Positions 1-9,111 of a DNA stretch of 64,000 bases are shown here, piece by piece (positions within the stretch are counted from its first letter, which is position 1; each line of letters opens with the position of its first letter). The DNA is taken from the NCBI RefSeq assembly GCF_007859915.1, contig NZ_SJPM01000002.1, positions 894,298-958,297 of the forward strand, given 5' to 3'. A program made the translations under genes and the position numbers. Source of the DNA: Neorhodopirellula pilleata (GTDB taxonomy: Bacteria; Planctomycetota; Planctomycetia; Pirellulales; Pirellulaceae). The notes under the pieces are model-generated. The model ran no database searches and had not been told where the DNA came from. It worked only from the letters and a program-made list of their open reading frames with translations.

Positions 1-440
1 TGAAAGTGGACGAGGAAGGCGAAGGTGGCGGCGGCGACTTGGACGTCGACAGCTTGCGAAAGAAGGATGAGCTTTACGAAAGCGCGATCGAGGTCGTCAT
101 TCGCGAAGGTCGTGGCTCGTTATCGTTGATCCAACGATGCCTCGGAATCGGCTACGGACGCGCCGCGAGGCTGATCGACTACATGGCCGAAGACGGAATC
201 GTGGGCCAGTACAACGGTTCCAAATCGCGGGACGTGTTGTTGACCATGGAGCAATGGAACGCGATGCAGGGCATCGAATCCGAAACGCAGTCCGACGCGG
301 ATTCGGAACCGGTCCTAACGAGAAAATCGAGTGTTTCCGCCGTGAGCGTTCCGACCGAAAGCGTTCCGACCGAAGATGACGAGACCGACCGTGACGACTA
401 CGCCGACGACGAATACGAGGACTACGACGAGGACGCCTAG
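1..440 (+). CDS. ftsK: DNA translocase FtsK, C-terminal part (5' end outside window)
   Basis: The frame is open to the window's left edge, so this is the 3' end of a longer gene. Residues from about 20 to 90 form the winged-helix gamma domain of FtsK/SpoIIIE, with the family pattern of an EVV-REGRGSLSLIQR helix followed by GYGRAARLID and an EDGIVG turn. In the family this domain reads polar chromosome motifs and directs the hexameric motor that clears DNA from the division septum. The ATPase and membrane domains would lie upstream. The protein ends in an unusually acidic tail of about 20 residues rich in Asp, Glu and Tyr. A GTG at position 6 is not the real start, because the frame continues upstream. 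Confidence 0.85.
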   Translation, partial: KVDEEGEGGGGDLDVDSLRKKDELYESAIEVVIREGRGSLSLIQRCLGIGYGRAARLIDYMAEDGIVGQYNGSKSRDVLLTMEQWNAMQGIESETQSDADSEPVLTRKSSVSAVSVPTESVPTEDDETDRDDYADDEYEDYDEDA

Positions 441-462
441 CGTTTCGTCAATATTTAAAATG

Positions 463-540
463 AGGGTTGGCTTAAAACGTGGCACGGTGGTCCCCACCGT
501 GAAACACGGCGGGGACCGCCGTGCCACGATATGCCAACCC
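463..540. repeat. Intergenic palindrome after ftsK
   Basis: Inverted repeat. GGGTTGGC on the left pairs with GCCAACCC on the right, and inside it a GTGGCACGG stem pairs with CCGTGCCAC around a GAAACA loop. Just to the right, TTGGAACAAAGCACTAG (551-567) nearly matches the right end of the compound palindrome at 31173-31550, so the two appear to be one dispersed family. It could also act as a transcription terminator for ftsK, but there is no T run. Confidence 0.7.
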
Positions 541-593
541 GAACTTAACGTTGGAACAAAGCACTAGCGTTTCCTTTTTCGCTCAGCCGGTAC

Positions 594-631
594 ACGGAGG
601 GGCCGCATCAATTACAATGCGGCCCCTCCGT
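594..631. repeat. Perfect 15-bp hairpin upstream of the multi-haem gene
   Basis: ACGGAGGGGCCGCAT (594-608) is followed by an 8-nt loop and its exact complement ATGCGGCCCCTCCGT (617-631). It sits 24 bp before the chosen ATG at 656. It may be a terminator for upstream transcription or a structure in the 5' leader of the next gene. No T run follows on the plus strand, so a leader or repeat role is as likely. Confidence 0.6.
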
Positions 632-655
632 TTCATTCCCACCGAGCGACCGTCG

Positions 656-3600
656 ATGCCACGTTTTCTTTCCCGCTTACCGGCCCCCGTTTTAGCCGCG
701 TTTTTGGCCTTTTGGGTCAACCTCTTTGCCGTGATCGATTGTCCCGCCGCCGGGACGCCTGATCTCACGACCGCTCAACAAGACGACGATTTCGCGATTC
801 AGGGCGAGTACGTGGGCGTCGACCAAGCGATGCAGGTGATCGCTCGCGGTGAAGGCGAGTTTGACCTAGTCATCTTCGAAGGCGGACTGCCGGGTGCGGG
901 TGCCAAACCGAACCCACGGCGGATCGAAAGTGATCGTGACACCGTCGAAGACCTGATCGATTCGATGAAACTGACCAGGGTGGAACGCAAAAGCCCCACG
1001 CTCGGTCGGCCCGCCCCCGTCGGGGCGACGGTGCTGTTCGATGGTTCCCAAGCGTCCGCCGAACAACATTGGGACGGCGCTCGCGTCAGCGAAGAGGGTT
1101 GGTTGATGCAGGGAACCCAGACCCGGCAAACATTCGGCGATTATCAATTGCACGTCGAATTTCAGACACCATGGGCACCCGAGCGAACCGGACAACAGCG
1201 TGGCAACAGCGGAATTTATCACCAAGCTCGCTACGAAACTCAAGTCCTCGATTCGTTTGGCTGCGAAGGCCTCGATAACGAAGCCGGAGGCATCTATACG
1301 GTTAGCGCACCGTCAGTCAACGCGTGCTTCCCTCCATTGACTTGGCAAACCTACGACGTTGATTTCACCGCCGCACGTTACGACGAGGCAGGAAAAAAAA
1401 TCGCCAACGCAAGAATGACGGTTCGCTTGAACGGCATCATGGTTCAAAACGACGTCGAGGTGCCCAAGTCAACCACGGCTTCGAAGTTACAAGAAGGGCC
1501 GCAACCTGGACCGATCTATTTGCAAGACCACGGCGACCCGGTTCGCTTTCGCAATATCTGGTTGTTGCCTCGTGACGCAGATCGTGAAGCCCGCCGACCG
1601 ATCGTTCCGGGCTTCGAACGCTTCGTCGGAACCGAGTCCACGTCGACCGCCGACGCCGGGGCACTCTTGGTTAGCAATTTGGCCTGTGCCGCTTGTCACT
1701 CGCAAGGTGACGCCGCTTCAGGGATGTTGCCCGATCAACGCGGCCCGGACTTGAATCGCTTGGCCGGGCGAGTTCGTCATGACGCGATTCACGCGATGAT
1801 CGCCGACCCACATGCGGCCAAGCCCAACACCACGATGCCCGATCCATGGCCCGGCGCGGACGCCGCAACGCGGAAAAATAATGCCGCGAAGATCGCCAGC
1901 TATCTGATCGCGCGCGGAACCGGACAAATCGCCGATCGACCGGTCAACCAAGCCCTGATCGACCAAGGTGAGAAACTTTATCACACCGTCGGCTGCGTCG
2001 CCTGCCACGCGTCACGTCGCGAACCGTCAACGCCTCATTCGACTTCGGTGCCTTTGGGCGAATTGCATCGCAAATACACCGTCCCATCCTTGGCCGCGTT
2101 CTTGCGAAATTGTAACGAAGTGCGACCGGGGATTCGGATGCCCGCGCTCGTGGGGAATGGGACCGACGCAACGGCTATCGCGGCTTACCTGACCGGTGAA
2201 GTCACCAAGTCCGAATCGACCGCCGGATGGGTTCGAAAAATTTACCGTGGTAAGTGGGAAAACCTGCCCAACTTTGATGAATTGGAACCCGTCAAGATCG
2301 ATGAAGTCGGCACGCTCAAGATCGACGACATCCGCCCCAACCAACATTTCGGAATCGTGTTCGAAGGCAACCTGTCGATCGAGGCCGACGGAAAGTACCG
2401 ATTCGTGCTACGCAGCGATGACGGATCTCGCCTTCGCATCGGTGACCAAGAGCTGGTCAATGACGGCATTCATCCGGCGAACAACCGTGAAGCGACATTC
2501 GAATTGAAAGCGGGCATCCAGCCGATCCGAGTCGAGTACTTCGACGGCGGCGGGCAGATCGAATTGAGTTTGCAAATGGACGACCCGCAAATGGGGCGAT
2601 CGGACATTTCAACCTGGATCTTAACCGCCAAGGCCGGGGCCGGGCCGCTGGATCTGTTGCCCAGTGATTTTCAACCCGACGCGTCCTTGGTCGATGAAGG
2701 CCGGCGATTGTTCGCGACGGCAGGATGTGTCAACTGCCATGTGTTCGCGGACGCGACGTCCGATTCCAATCTGACCTATCCATCCCTGGCTCCGGCTTGG
2801 AACCAAATTCAACCTGGACGAGGCTGTCTGTCAGATCAAGTGAAGTCGCCCGCCGTCGACTATCAACTCGGCTCGACCCAAGTCGCCGCGATCGAATCGA
2901 TGATGTCGCAATCTCCGAAGACCACCGCCGACAAGGCCACTGCCGACACGTCCACCGCCGACACATCCCGTGCCATCCACCTCACCCTCGCGGCACTGAA
3001 CTGTTACGCCTGCCATGTTCGCAATTCCATCGGCGGACCGGAACCTTCGCGTGACGGTTACTTCACCACCACGATTCCCGAGATGGGTTGGGAAGGCCGC
3101 TTGCCGCCGCCACTCGATGGCGTCGCGGACAAACTCAACGACGACTACTTGACCTCGGTTCTCAAAAATGGTGCCAACGCGCGAGACTACATGGGCACGC
3201 GGATGCCCGCGTTTCATGATGAAAAACTGAAGCCATTGATCGCCGCGCTCATCCAACTGGAACGACGCGACGAGATGCAATCCACCCAAACCGATCTCAG
3301 CGATGAAGAGGTCGTCATCAACGGCCGTAAACTATGCGGCGACGAAGGTCTCTCGTGCATCAAGTGTCACTCCTTCGGTGGTGACAAGGGCGGCGGACTC
3401 GGCGCAATCGACATGCTGATGATGCCTCAGCGTTTGCGTCCGTCGTGGTTCCAACGCTACTTGCAAGACCCGACGAAATACCGGCCCGGAACGCGCATGC
3501 CGAACAGTTTCGTCGACGGCCGATCCGCGATCGTGGACATCAATGACGGCAGCCCGCCGTTGCAAATCGACGCGATGTGGAAATACCTCTCCCTCGGCAA

Positions 3601-4285
3601 TGCGGCGAAAGAACCACTCGGTCTGAATCAAGCCGCGATCGTTTTGAAAGCCGTCGAGCGACCTCGCCTCTACCGAAATTTCTTCAGCGACATCAGCGCC
3701 CGCGGGATCGGAGTCGCGTACCCGACCCGAGTCAATCTTCTCTGGGACGCCGAACAGATGAGTCTGGCCCGTATTTGGCGAAACGAATTCGTGGACGCAT
3801 CGATGCACTGGGTCGGCCGCGGGCAAGGTCGCCAAAAACCACAGGGTGATGCGATCACCACAATCGACGTCGCGATGCCGATCATCTCACTTGATTCGGA
3901 CAACGTCACCGATCGACTCAGTGCCACTTGGCCGACGCAAACCGCACGTGAACTGGGCTACCGTTTCGTCGGCTATCGCCTCGATGCCGATGGCAATCCG
4001 ATGTTCGGGTATCGCATCAACGAAAGCCTCGTCGAAGATTACCCCGTCGCGAACGAAAAGGGATTCGATCGGCAACTGATCATCGATGCGAAGGAAGACT
4101 TGGTCGTGCAACTCGGTTCGGGCAAGATTGAAGTCAGCGACGGCGGCTACCGCATCAATGATGAGATCAACGTTCATGTCGAAGGAATCGAACTCAGCGT
4201 CGTCAATCTTGATGGCAAGTCATTCCTGCGTGGCATCGTCCCGAGCGGCACCAAAACGACCATCACTCAAATCATTCGCTGGTAG
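656..4285 (+). CDS. Secreted DUF1080 / PA14 / multi-haem cytochrome c protein
   Basis: This 1209-residue protein starts at ATG 656, chosen because it opens directly into a signal peptide (residues about 1-32, hydrophobic PVLAAFLAFWVNLF core). The frame stays open back to 521 but that part does not look coding. Domains in order: a DUF1080 (3-keto-disaccharide hydrolase-like, concanavalin fold) region at about 123-305; two cytochrome c domains with CxxCH at C344 and C447; a PA14-like sugar-binding region at about 525-645 (YRFVLRSDDGSRLRI); and three more CxxCH sites at C691, C783 and C901. The C-terminal 200 residues carry no motif I recognise. Five covalent haems plus carbohydrate-type domains suggest a periplasmic redox protein acting on sugars. 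The substrate is unknown. The next gene starts 6 bp downstream, so the two are probably one operon. Confidence 0.85.
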   Translation: MPRFLSRLPAPVLAAFLAFWVNLFAVIDCPAAGTPDLTTAQQDDDFAIQGEYVGVDQAMQVIARGEGEFDLVIFEGGLPGAGAKPNPRRIESDRDTVEDLIDSMKLTRVERKSPTLGRPAPVGATVLFDGSQASAEQHWDGARVSEEGWLMQGTQTRQTFGDYQLHVEFQTPWAPERTGQQRGNSGIYHQARYETQVLDSFGCEGLDNEAGGIYTVSAPSVNACFPPLTWQTYDVDFTAARYDEAGKKIANARMTVRLNGIMVQNDVEVPKSTTASKLQEGPQPGPIYLQDHGDPVRFRNIWLLPRDADREARRPIVPGFERFVGTESTSTADAGALLVSNLACAACHSQGDAASGMLPDQRGPDLNRLAGRVRHDAIHAMIADPHAAKPNTTMPDPWPGADAATRKNNAAKIASYLIARGTGQIADRPVNQALIDQGEKLYHTVGCVACHASRREPSTPHSTSVPLGELHRKYTVPSLAAFLRNCNEVRPGIRMPALVGNGTDATAIAAYLTGEVTKSESTAGWVRKIYRGKWENLPNFDELEPVKIDEVGTLKIDDIRPNQHFGIVFEGNLSIEADGKYRFVLRSDDGSRLRIGDQELVNDGIHPANNREATFELKAGIQPIRVEYFDGGGQIELSLQMDDPQMGRSDISTWILTAKAGAGPLDLLPSDFQPDASLVDEGRRLFATAGCVNCHVFADATSDSNLTYPSLAPAWNQIQPGRGCLSDQVKSPAVDYQLGSTQVAAIESMMSQSPKTTADKATADTSTADTSRAIHLTLAALNCYACHVRNSIGGPEPSRDGYFTTTIPEMGWEGRLPPPLDGVADKLNDDYLTSVLKNGANARDYMGTRMPAFHDEKLKPLIAALIQLERRDEMQSTQTDLSDEEVVINGRKLCGDEGLSCIKCHSFGGDKGGGLGAIDMLMMPQRLRPSWFQRYLQDPTKYRPGTRMPNSFVDGRSAIVDINDGSPPLQIDAMWKYLSLGNAAKEPLGLNQAAIVLKAVERPRLYRNFFSDISARGIGVAYPTRVNLLWDAEQMSLARIWRNEFVDASMHWVGRGQGRQKPQGDAITTIDVAMPIISLDSDNVTDRLSATWPTQTARELGYRFVGYRLDADGNPMFGYRINESLVEDYPVANEKGFDRQLIIDAKEDLVVQLGSGKIEVSDGGYRINDEINVHVEGIELSVVNLDGKSFLRGIVPSGTKTTITQIIRW

Positions 4286-4291
4286 ATCATT

Positions 4292-5803
4292 ATGAAATTA
4301 CAACTCTTTGCACCGAATTTTCCCGCCGTCGTTTTGGCGGTCTCTTGGCTCACGTTTGGCATGTCATTGGTGACGGGCCCTGCGGCTGGAGCGGACGAGA
4401 AAACTCAACCGACCGAAGACGACTACTATCGCATCACCACGTTCGAAACTCCTGAAGGCGAGGTGATCGAAGCGTGCGGGTTCGAGCGGATGGATGATGG
4501 TCGGCTTGCGGTCTGTACCCGCCGCGGCGACATTTTCATGATTCGCGATCCGCTCGCCGAGAAGGTCACCGCCGACCAGTTCAGCTTGTTCGCACGCGGT
4601 CTTCATGAAACGCTCAGTTTGGCCGAACGCGACGGTTGGCTCTACGCGACCCAACGTCCCGAAGTCACCAAAATCAAAGATACCGATGGCGACGGCCAAG
4701 CCGACGTGTTCGTCACCCACGGTGACGGTTGGGGCATCAACGGTGACTACCATGAATACGCCTTCGGTTCGAAGTTCGACGATGCCGGCAACCTGTACGT
4801 GACCTTGTGTTTAACCGGATCGTTCAGCAGCCATTCGCCGTTTCGCGGATGGGCGATGAAGATCAGTTCGGATGGAGTAGTGACTCCCTACACCAGCGGC
4901 GTGCGATCGCCCGGCGGGATGGGGTTCGATGCACACGGCAACTTGTTCTACACCGACAACCAAGGCCCGTGGAACGGAACGTGTGGATTAAAACTATTGC
5001 GACCCAAAGCCTTCGTCGGTCACCCAGGCGGTTTTGATTGGTACAAGGACGCACCCGACATGGGTCCCAAGCCGACCGAACCGGAAAGCGGCAGCCGGAT
5101 GCACGTCGAAGCGACCAAGATCCCCGAATTGATTCCGACGGTCATCATGTTCCCTTATGACAAGATGGGCAAAAGCGCCTCGGGAATCACCTGCGACACC
5201 ACCGGCGGCAAGTTCGGTCCTTTCTCCGGGCAACTGTTCGTCGCCGATCAATCGCACTCGACCTTGATGCGGGTTGATTTAGAAGAAGTTGCCGGACGTT
5301 GGCAGGGAGCCTGTTTCCCGTTCAAGAAAGGCTTCGCGTCGGGGAACGTCGGCGTGGAGATGGACGCCAGCGGGGCGATCTTCGTCGGCGGCACGAACCG
5401 TGGATGGGGCTCCCGAGGCCCCAAGCCGTTTGCGGTGGAGCGTTTAGATTGGACCGGCAAGGTCCCCTTTGAAATTCAACACATGCGTTTGACCAAGGAC
5501 GGATTTGAATTGACCTTCACGCAAAGAGTCGATGCTAGCACTGCGGAAAACGTCTCGTCGTACGAACTGGAAACGTACACGTACGAATACCGATCGCAAT
5601 ACGGCAGCCCCGAAGTCGACGCGACCAAGCCGACCATCACAGCGGCGAAGGTTTCCGACGACGGGATGAAAGTGGCGATCACCGTCGAGGGCCTGCAACT
5701 CGGCCACGTCCATCAACTCAACGTCAGCGGCGTTCGCAATACCAACGCGGAGCCGCTGTTGCATTCCCAAGCCTACTACACGCTCAACGCGTTTCAGCCT
5801 TAG
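4292..5803 (+). CDS. Secreted sorbosone-dehydrogenase-like beta-propeller protein
   Basis: This 503-residue protein has a signal peptide ending near the AGA at residue 33. The body is a propeller-type repeat resembling the PVC-specific glucose/sorbosone dehydrogenase-like domains: blades such as [20 protein letters not shown], a [11 protein letters not shown] motif near residue 130, and [21 protein letters not shown]. The last 120 residues look like a beta-sandwich. No CxxCH is present, so electrons could pass to the multi-haem protein encoded just upstream (6-bp gap). That partnership is inferred from the operon. The enzyme reaction and cofactor cannot be read from the sequence. Confidence 0.8.
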   Translation: MKLQLFAPNFPAVVLAVSWLTFGMSLVTGPAAGADEKTQPTEDDYYRITTFETPEGEVIEACGFERMDDGRLAVCTRRGDIFMIRDPLAEKVTADQFSLFARGLHETLSLAERDGWLYATQRPEVTKIKDTDGDGQADVFVTHGDGWGINGDYHEYAFGSKFDDAGNLYVTLCLTGSFSSHSPFRGWAMKISSDGVVTPYTSGVRSPGGMGFDAHGNLFYTDNQGPWNGTCGLKLLRPKAFVGHPGGFDWYKDAPDMGPKPTEPESGSRMHVEATKIPELIPTVIMFPYDKMGKSASGITCDTTGGKFGPFSGQLFVADQSHSTLMRVDLEEVAGRWQGACFPFKKGFASGNVGVEMDASGAIFVGGTNRGWGSRGPKPFAVERLDWTGKVPFEIQHMRLTKDGFELTFTQRVDASTAENVSSYELETYTYEYRSQYGSPEVDATKPTITAAKVSDDGMKVAITVEGLQLGHVHQLNVSGVRNTNAEPLLHSQAYYTLNAFQP

Positions 5804-5903
5804 AGCCTCTCCGTAAAGGGGTCTGACCCTCTCCGGCGATACCAATAAAACAACGATTGTCGACTCGCCTCCAAAGGGTCAGACCCCTTTTCGGAGAGGC
5901 TCT
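5802..5903. repeat. Inverted repeat following the propeller gene
   Basis: AGAGCCTCTCCG, a short gap and GGGTCTGACCCT at the left match the reverse complement at 5874-5903, with about 40 bp of unrelated sequence between. The left arm overlaps the stop codon of the propeller gene. It abuts the next palindrome directly, so two elements lie back to back. It may serve as a transcription stop for the operon. Confidence 0.65.
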
Positions 5904-6240
5904 ATGCGTCGCGTGAACAATAAGTGGCATAGGCTTACAGCCTTTTTATACTCCACAACTTTTTGACCCCCACGAGCTCGTCTCGTGGGTGAATAAGATT
6001 CGCAAGCTAGACAACGACGCCCTCCCAACCTTCCGATTTTCACTTGTGCTCGCCGCTTCAAGCGGCGAGCACAAGTGAAAATCGGAAGGTTGGGGGAATT
6101 GCGGCTCGTGTCTAGCTTGCCAACCTCAGCTTCCTGCCAGACGAGCTGGCAGGGGAGCAATACATGAGGACTTGTGGGGTATAAAAAGGCTGGAAGCCTA
6201 TGCCACTTTTATAATGCGACGGTTAATGCTCACGCGATGC
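5904..6240. repeat. Nested long palindrome of the GCGTGAACAATAAGTGG family
   Basis: The outer ends are GCGTCGCGTGAACAATAAG and, at the far side, TTAATGCTCACGCGATGC. Within them lie arms with AGGCTTACAGCC and AGGCTGGAAGCCT. At the centre is a perfect 35-bp arm (6024-6058) with a one-base loop and its exact complement (6060-6094). The outer sequence recurs at 7517-7624 and in part at 62102-62180. No ORF inside resembles a transposase, so this would be a non-autonomous palindromic element. The 1-nt loop means the centre could extrude as a cruciform. Confidence 0.8.
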
Positions 6241-6291
6241 TTGATGCTTTGTCAAGCATGAAACTTAGGGTAGCGAAGCCCATCGCCCTTT

Positions 6292-7293
6292 CTACTTCCA
6301 TTGCCAGACATCCCCGTCAATCAGTCCCGCATCGTGCTCGACCGAACTGGATTGCAACCAAGATTTTGATTTTTGGTCGTCTCGCAAATACGCGTTCCAA
6401 AATTCTGTGCTGATCTTCTGAATCGCCCCGTGATGATGAGGCAGCCTCGGGCCGCGTCCGCGCGCGGTCGCGTCGCTAAATGCATGGTGTTCACCATCCT
6501 TGAAGACAAGTTCGAATTTATCGCCGATGGGCAGTGCTCTGTAAACTTCACGTCGCGAATCGGGGGTGGAGCGATTCGGATCGATGGGGCTGTCGTCTTT
6601 GGTTCCCGTCATGCACAAGACCGGAGCCGCGATATGGCTGAATTGCCGCTCCGCCGTCGATCCACGGCTAAGCGATGGACTCATCAACAAAAATGCATCA
6701 AGCCGTGGATCGGCAAACGATCGATTGAAAGGATACTTCCGCCCCATCATGTCTTGCGAAGTAACAGCCCCGAAGCTGTGACCGCTCATGCCGATGTGCT
6801 CAAGGTCCATCTTTCCTTTGAGCGGATGCCCTTCTTCCTGCTGCCATTGAGCAAGCCGATCGATCACAAACGGAACATCACCTTGACGATCCTTGAGCGA
6901 CGGACCGCTTGCCGCGTTCCGCAAGGCCGTCATGACTTCGCGGGCCGGCACCCCCTTCCACACCGATTCATCACTGCCGATGTGCTGCATGAAGACCCCG
7001 ATATAGCCGGCCTCCGCCCAGTGTCGGCCTAGATAAACCGAGTTCATTCGCGAACCGCCAAGCCCATGAGAGAAGAGGATGACCGGCGCAGGAGACGATT
7101 CAGATGCCGTCGAGGGAATGTACAACTTGATCGGCACCGTTCTGGATCGCGCCGAATCGACTGGTTCAAGCAGATGTTCGTTGACTTCGACTCGACTCGG
7201 TGCGTCAGCGAAAGAGAGGGTCGAAATCAATACCAAACTTGCAACTACCAAAACTCTTCGAATTCGAATGAAATGGCAAGGTAACGGCCCCAT
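6292..7293 (-). CDS. Secreted alpha/beta hydrolase (dienelactone hydrolase / PAF-acetylhydrolase-like)
   Basis: This 333-residue protein has an N-terminal signal segment (VLVVASLVLISTLSFA, cleavage near residue 30). The body shows the alpha/beta hydrolase pattern: an oxyanion strand VILFSHGLGGSR, a nucleophile elbow GHSFG, an acid region near LCMTGTKDDSP and a histidine in DGEHHAFSD. That gives a plausible Ser-Asp-His triad. It resembles predicted periplasmic hydrolases related to dienelactone hydrolase and platelet-activating-factor acetylhydrolase; the substrate is not known. It stands alone, bounded on the left by palindromes and on the right by a broken Uma2 gene. Confidence 0.75.
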   Translation of the reverse strand: MGPLPCHFIRIRRVLVVASLVLISTLSFADAPSRVEVNEHLLEPVDSARSRTVPIKLYIPSTASESSPAPVILFSHGLGGSRMNSVYLGRHWAEAGYIGVFMQHIGSDESVWKGVPAREVMTALRNAASGPSLKDRQGDVPFVIDRLAQWQQEEGHPLKGKMDLEHIGMSGHSFGAVTSQDMMGRKYPFNRSFADPRLDAFLLMSPSLSRGSTAERQFSHIAAPVLCMTGTKDDSPIDPNRSTPDSRREVYRALPIGDKFELVFKDGEHHAFSDATARGRGPRLPHHHGAIQKISTEFWNAYLRDDQKSKSWLQSSSVEHDAGLIDGDVWQWK

Positions 7294-7411
7294 GAGGCTC
7301 TCCTGAGTGAAACGGAAACGTGCTCGCGATTCCGTTATACTATACGCCGTTTTGAAAAGGGGCGGCGAGCGAGCGATCTGCCCGTTGATCTTGTTGGTTT
7401 TGAGGGAAGCG

Positions 7412-7742
7412 ATGACCGCACTGAGAAAATACGTACCGCACTACACGTTCGCAGATTACCGAACCTGGGAAGGTGACTGGGAATTGTGGGACGGAATCGC
7501 AGACTCTGGAAGCTTAGCATCGCGTGAACAATAAGTGATGGATTCTTAACGTGGCGTCGACTTTCAGTCGACGTTTCAGGGTTTGGCGACTGAAAGTCGC
7601 CACCACTTAATGTTCACGCGATGCTTACCGCCGAGATGCCACAGGACGTTGGCTGCAGGAGAAGGTGGAGGAGTCACTGCGTTTTTCCTTGTGCGACGAC
7701 TACGAAATCGAGTTAACGCGATCGCCATTGTTTCCGACTTAG
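7412..7742 (+). pseudogene. Uma2-family protein gene, interrupted by a palindromic element
   Basis: From the ATG at 7412 the first 32 residues match the N-terminus of Uma2 (DUF820) restriction-endonuclease-fold proteins: HYTFADYRTWEGDWELWDGIA. The frame then runs straight into the palindrome at 7517-7624 and stops. After the palindrome, an open stretch (7625-7742) reads YRRDATGRWLQEKVEESL and ends at TAG, which looks like the tail of the same family. The central catalytic part, about 120 residues in intact proteins, is missing. I infer a deletion with the palindrome at the junction. The C-terminal match is less certain than the N-terminal one. Confidence 0.55.
7517..7624. repeat. Palindromic element inside the Uma2 remnant
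   Basis: The ends are GCATCGCGTGAACAATAAGT and the near-complement ACTTAATGTTCACGCGATGC. The interior carries two complementary blocks (GTCGACTTTCAGTCGAC and GCGACTGAAAGTCGC). It has the same terminal sequence as the larger element at 5904-6240 and carries no coding sequence. Confidence 0.75.
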
Positions 7743-8387
7743 AATGCTCAACGCGTTTCAAGATCTTGGCAGCCAAGACAATCGCCCATTTCCCCTCGCA
7801 AGCGCCGAATTTCTTTGATGGCTCCATCGGCAGAGACGGATCCGGCTCCTGATAATGCCCAGACTTTGGTCAATGCGGAAGAAATACCGCGCCGACTGCC
7901 CATCCACACCAAAGCCCGCAGTACCCTTAAATCACCGGCCTCTGGCTAGATCGGCGGGCAACAGCGGGGTATATTGGCAAAATAAAACCTGGTGTATGAA
8001 CATATACCGGTTCAAACCTGTATAATTATTTTGTTCGTCGGTGCTGCAACGCCCGTCCCCGGCCCGAATCCAGGACTGAATCAACGCTCGTTGAACACTG
8101 GTTCGCCAACGTTCGATACACTGGCATGTGGCCAAACTCGTTCAAACTTTCGCTGTTGTGTCGACTATTCGGTCGTGAACTCGGGACAAGGATTAGCGTT
8201 CGATTAGTGCTGATTAGTGTTCCCTAAAGACGGGCTGCGCTGAACGCTAATCTTCGCTAATCGCACACTGATTCAACGTTCGGGATTTTGGCCGTTCGGA
8301 AGTGTAGTGTTGGAATTGATAGACTTTATCTGTGTAAATCGGTACGATTTTGGGTACAGCAACCGCCTTACGTGACCCCATCGGACA

Positions 8388-8479
8388 CGACGAACTATCC
8401 GATCCACGGCAGCGGCCAAGACGACTTTCTACAACTTCCAACTTTTCACCGGCCGCTCCGTGATCGGTGGTGTTCGTCG
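8388..8479 (+). repeat. attC-like site 1 (type A)
   Basis: Left box CGACGAAC at 8388, right box GTTCGTCG ending at 8479. Left stem CCGATCCACGGCAGCGGCC pairs with GGCCGCTCCGTGATCGG; the left arm has one extra C after CCGAT and one after CACGG. The loop differs slightly from the other type A sites. Confidence 0.65.
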
Positions 8480-8529
8480 ATGTTGCAACGCCCGTCCCCG
8501 ACCCGAATCCAGCACTGAATCAACGCTCG

Positions 8530-8559
8530 TTGAACACTGGTTCGCCCGCGTTCGATACA
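8530..8559 (+). promoter_or_regulatory. Promoter-like sequence in an ORF-less cassette
   Basis: TTGAAC (8530-8535) and GATACA (8554-8559) are separated by 18 bp and preceded by the perfect palindrome TCAACGCTCGTTGA. The same arrangement is kept in the other copies at 8091, 9255 and 9470. It points towards the ORF-bearing cassette at 8706. The -35/-10 match is approximate, so promoter activity is an inference. Confidence 0.35.
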
Positions 8560-8602
8560 CTGACATGCGGCCAAACTTGTTCGAACTGTCGCCGTTGGGA
8601 CA

Positions 8603-8695
8603 CGACGAACTATCCCGATGCACGGCAGCGGCCAAGACGCTATTTTGGAACTTCAAACCTTTTACCGGCCGCTCCGTGATCGGCGGTGTTCGTCG
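8603..8695 (+). repeat. attC-like site 2 (type A)
   Basis: Same stem as site 1, but the first extrahelical base is G instead of C (CCGATGCACGG). The right box GTTCGTCG ends 10 bp before the ATG of the small membrane protein at 8706. Confidence 0.65.
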
Positions 8696-8705
8696 GGCTG
8701 AAACG

Positions 8706-9044
8706 ATGCACTCGAATCCATACTCTTCACCAACCGCTAACGCTCATCACGACTTGGATCGTGGCTTATTGCTACGTCGGATCCGATTCGCGAGTGGCTT
8801 GATCGCACCGCTAGCGATCGTCAGCGGAGTGGTACTGACAGTGATTGGAATAATGCGTTCCTTTGACGCGTTAGCGAAGTCGGAAAACGTAGATCCGAGT
8901 CAATTGGGGGGCGACATTTCGACATCTCTTTCCATTGGATCAATATCAATTCCGGTAGCGATAGTGGCATGCGCAGTATGGATATGGGCGACACTCAAGC
9001 TTCGCAAGATTAAACGTTCTGCTGCCGTCGCATCGACACAATAG
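8706..9044 (+). CDS. Small two-helix membrane protein carried on a cassette
   Basis: This 112-residue protein starts at ATG 8706, 10 bp after attC-like site 2. Two hydrophobic helices are visible, at about 31-53 (LIAPLAIVSGVVLTVIGIM) and 79-103 (SISIPVAIVACAVWIWATL), with a short basic tail. The stretch between them, with PSQLGGDISTSL, faintly recalls the MotA/TolQ/ExbB proton-channel pattern, but the protein is far shorter and the match is weak. The site following it (9112-9204) has its own stem sequence, as expected if a cassette and its attC travel together. Function unknown. Confidence 0.6.
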   Translation: MHSNPYSSPTANAHHDLDRGLLLRRIRFASGLIAPLAIVSGVVLTVIGIMRSFDALAKSENVDPSQLGGDISTSLSIGSISIPVAIVACAVWIWATLKLRKIKRSAAVASTQ

Positions 9045-9111
9045 ACTTTCCGATTTGATTGTAGACGCTGCATTGTGGTACACTAAATATGGTTACCACA
9101 CCAAGAATGAC

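Noticed and set aside
521..655. N-terminal extension of the multi-haem gene
   Set aside because: It includes the perfect hairpin at 594-631 and precedes a good signal peptide at 656, so the upstream codons are not translated.
7294..7411. Longer Uma2 ORF beginning at 7307
   Set aside because: The family match starts at the ATG at 7412; the preceding 35 codons are unlike Uma2.
8033..8040. Sixth attC-like site at the left border
   Set aside because: Only the right box GTTCGTCG is clear. The upstream arm pairs partly (AAAATAA and TTATTTT) but the AAC box is missing, so it is listed as a degraded border only.
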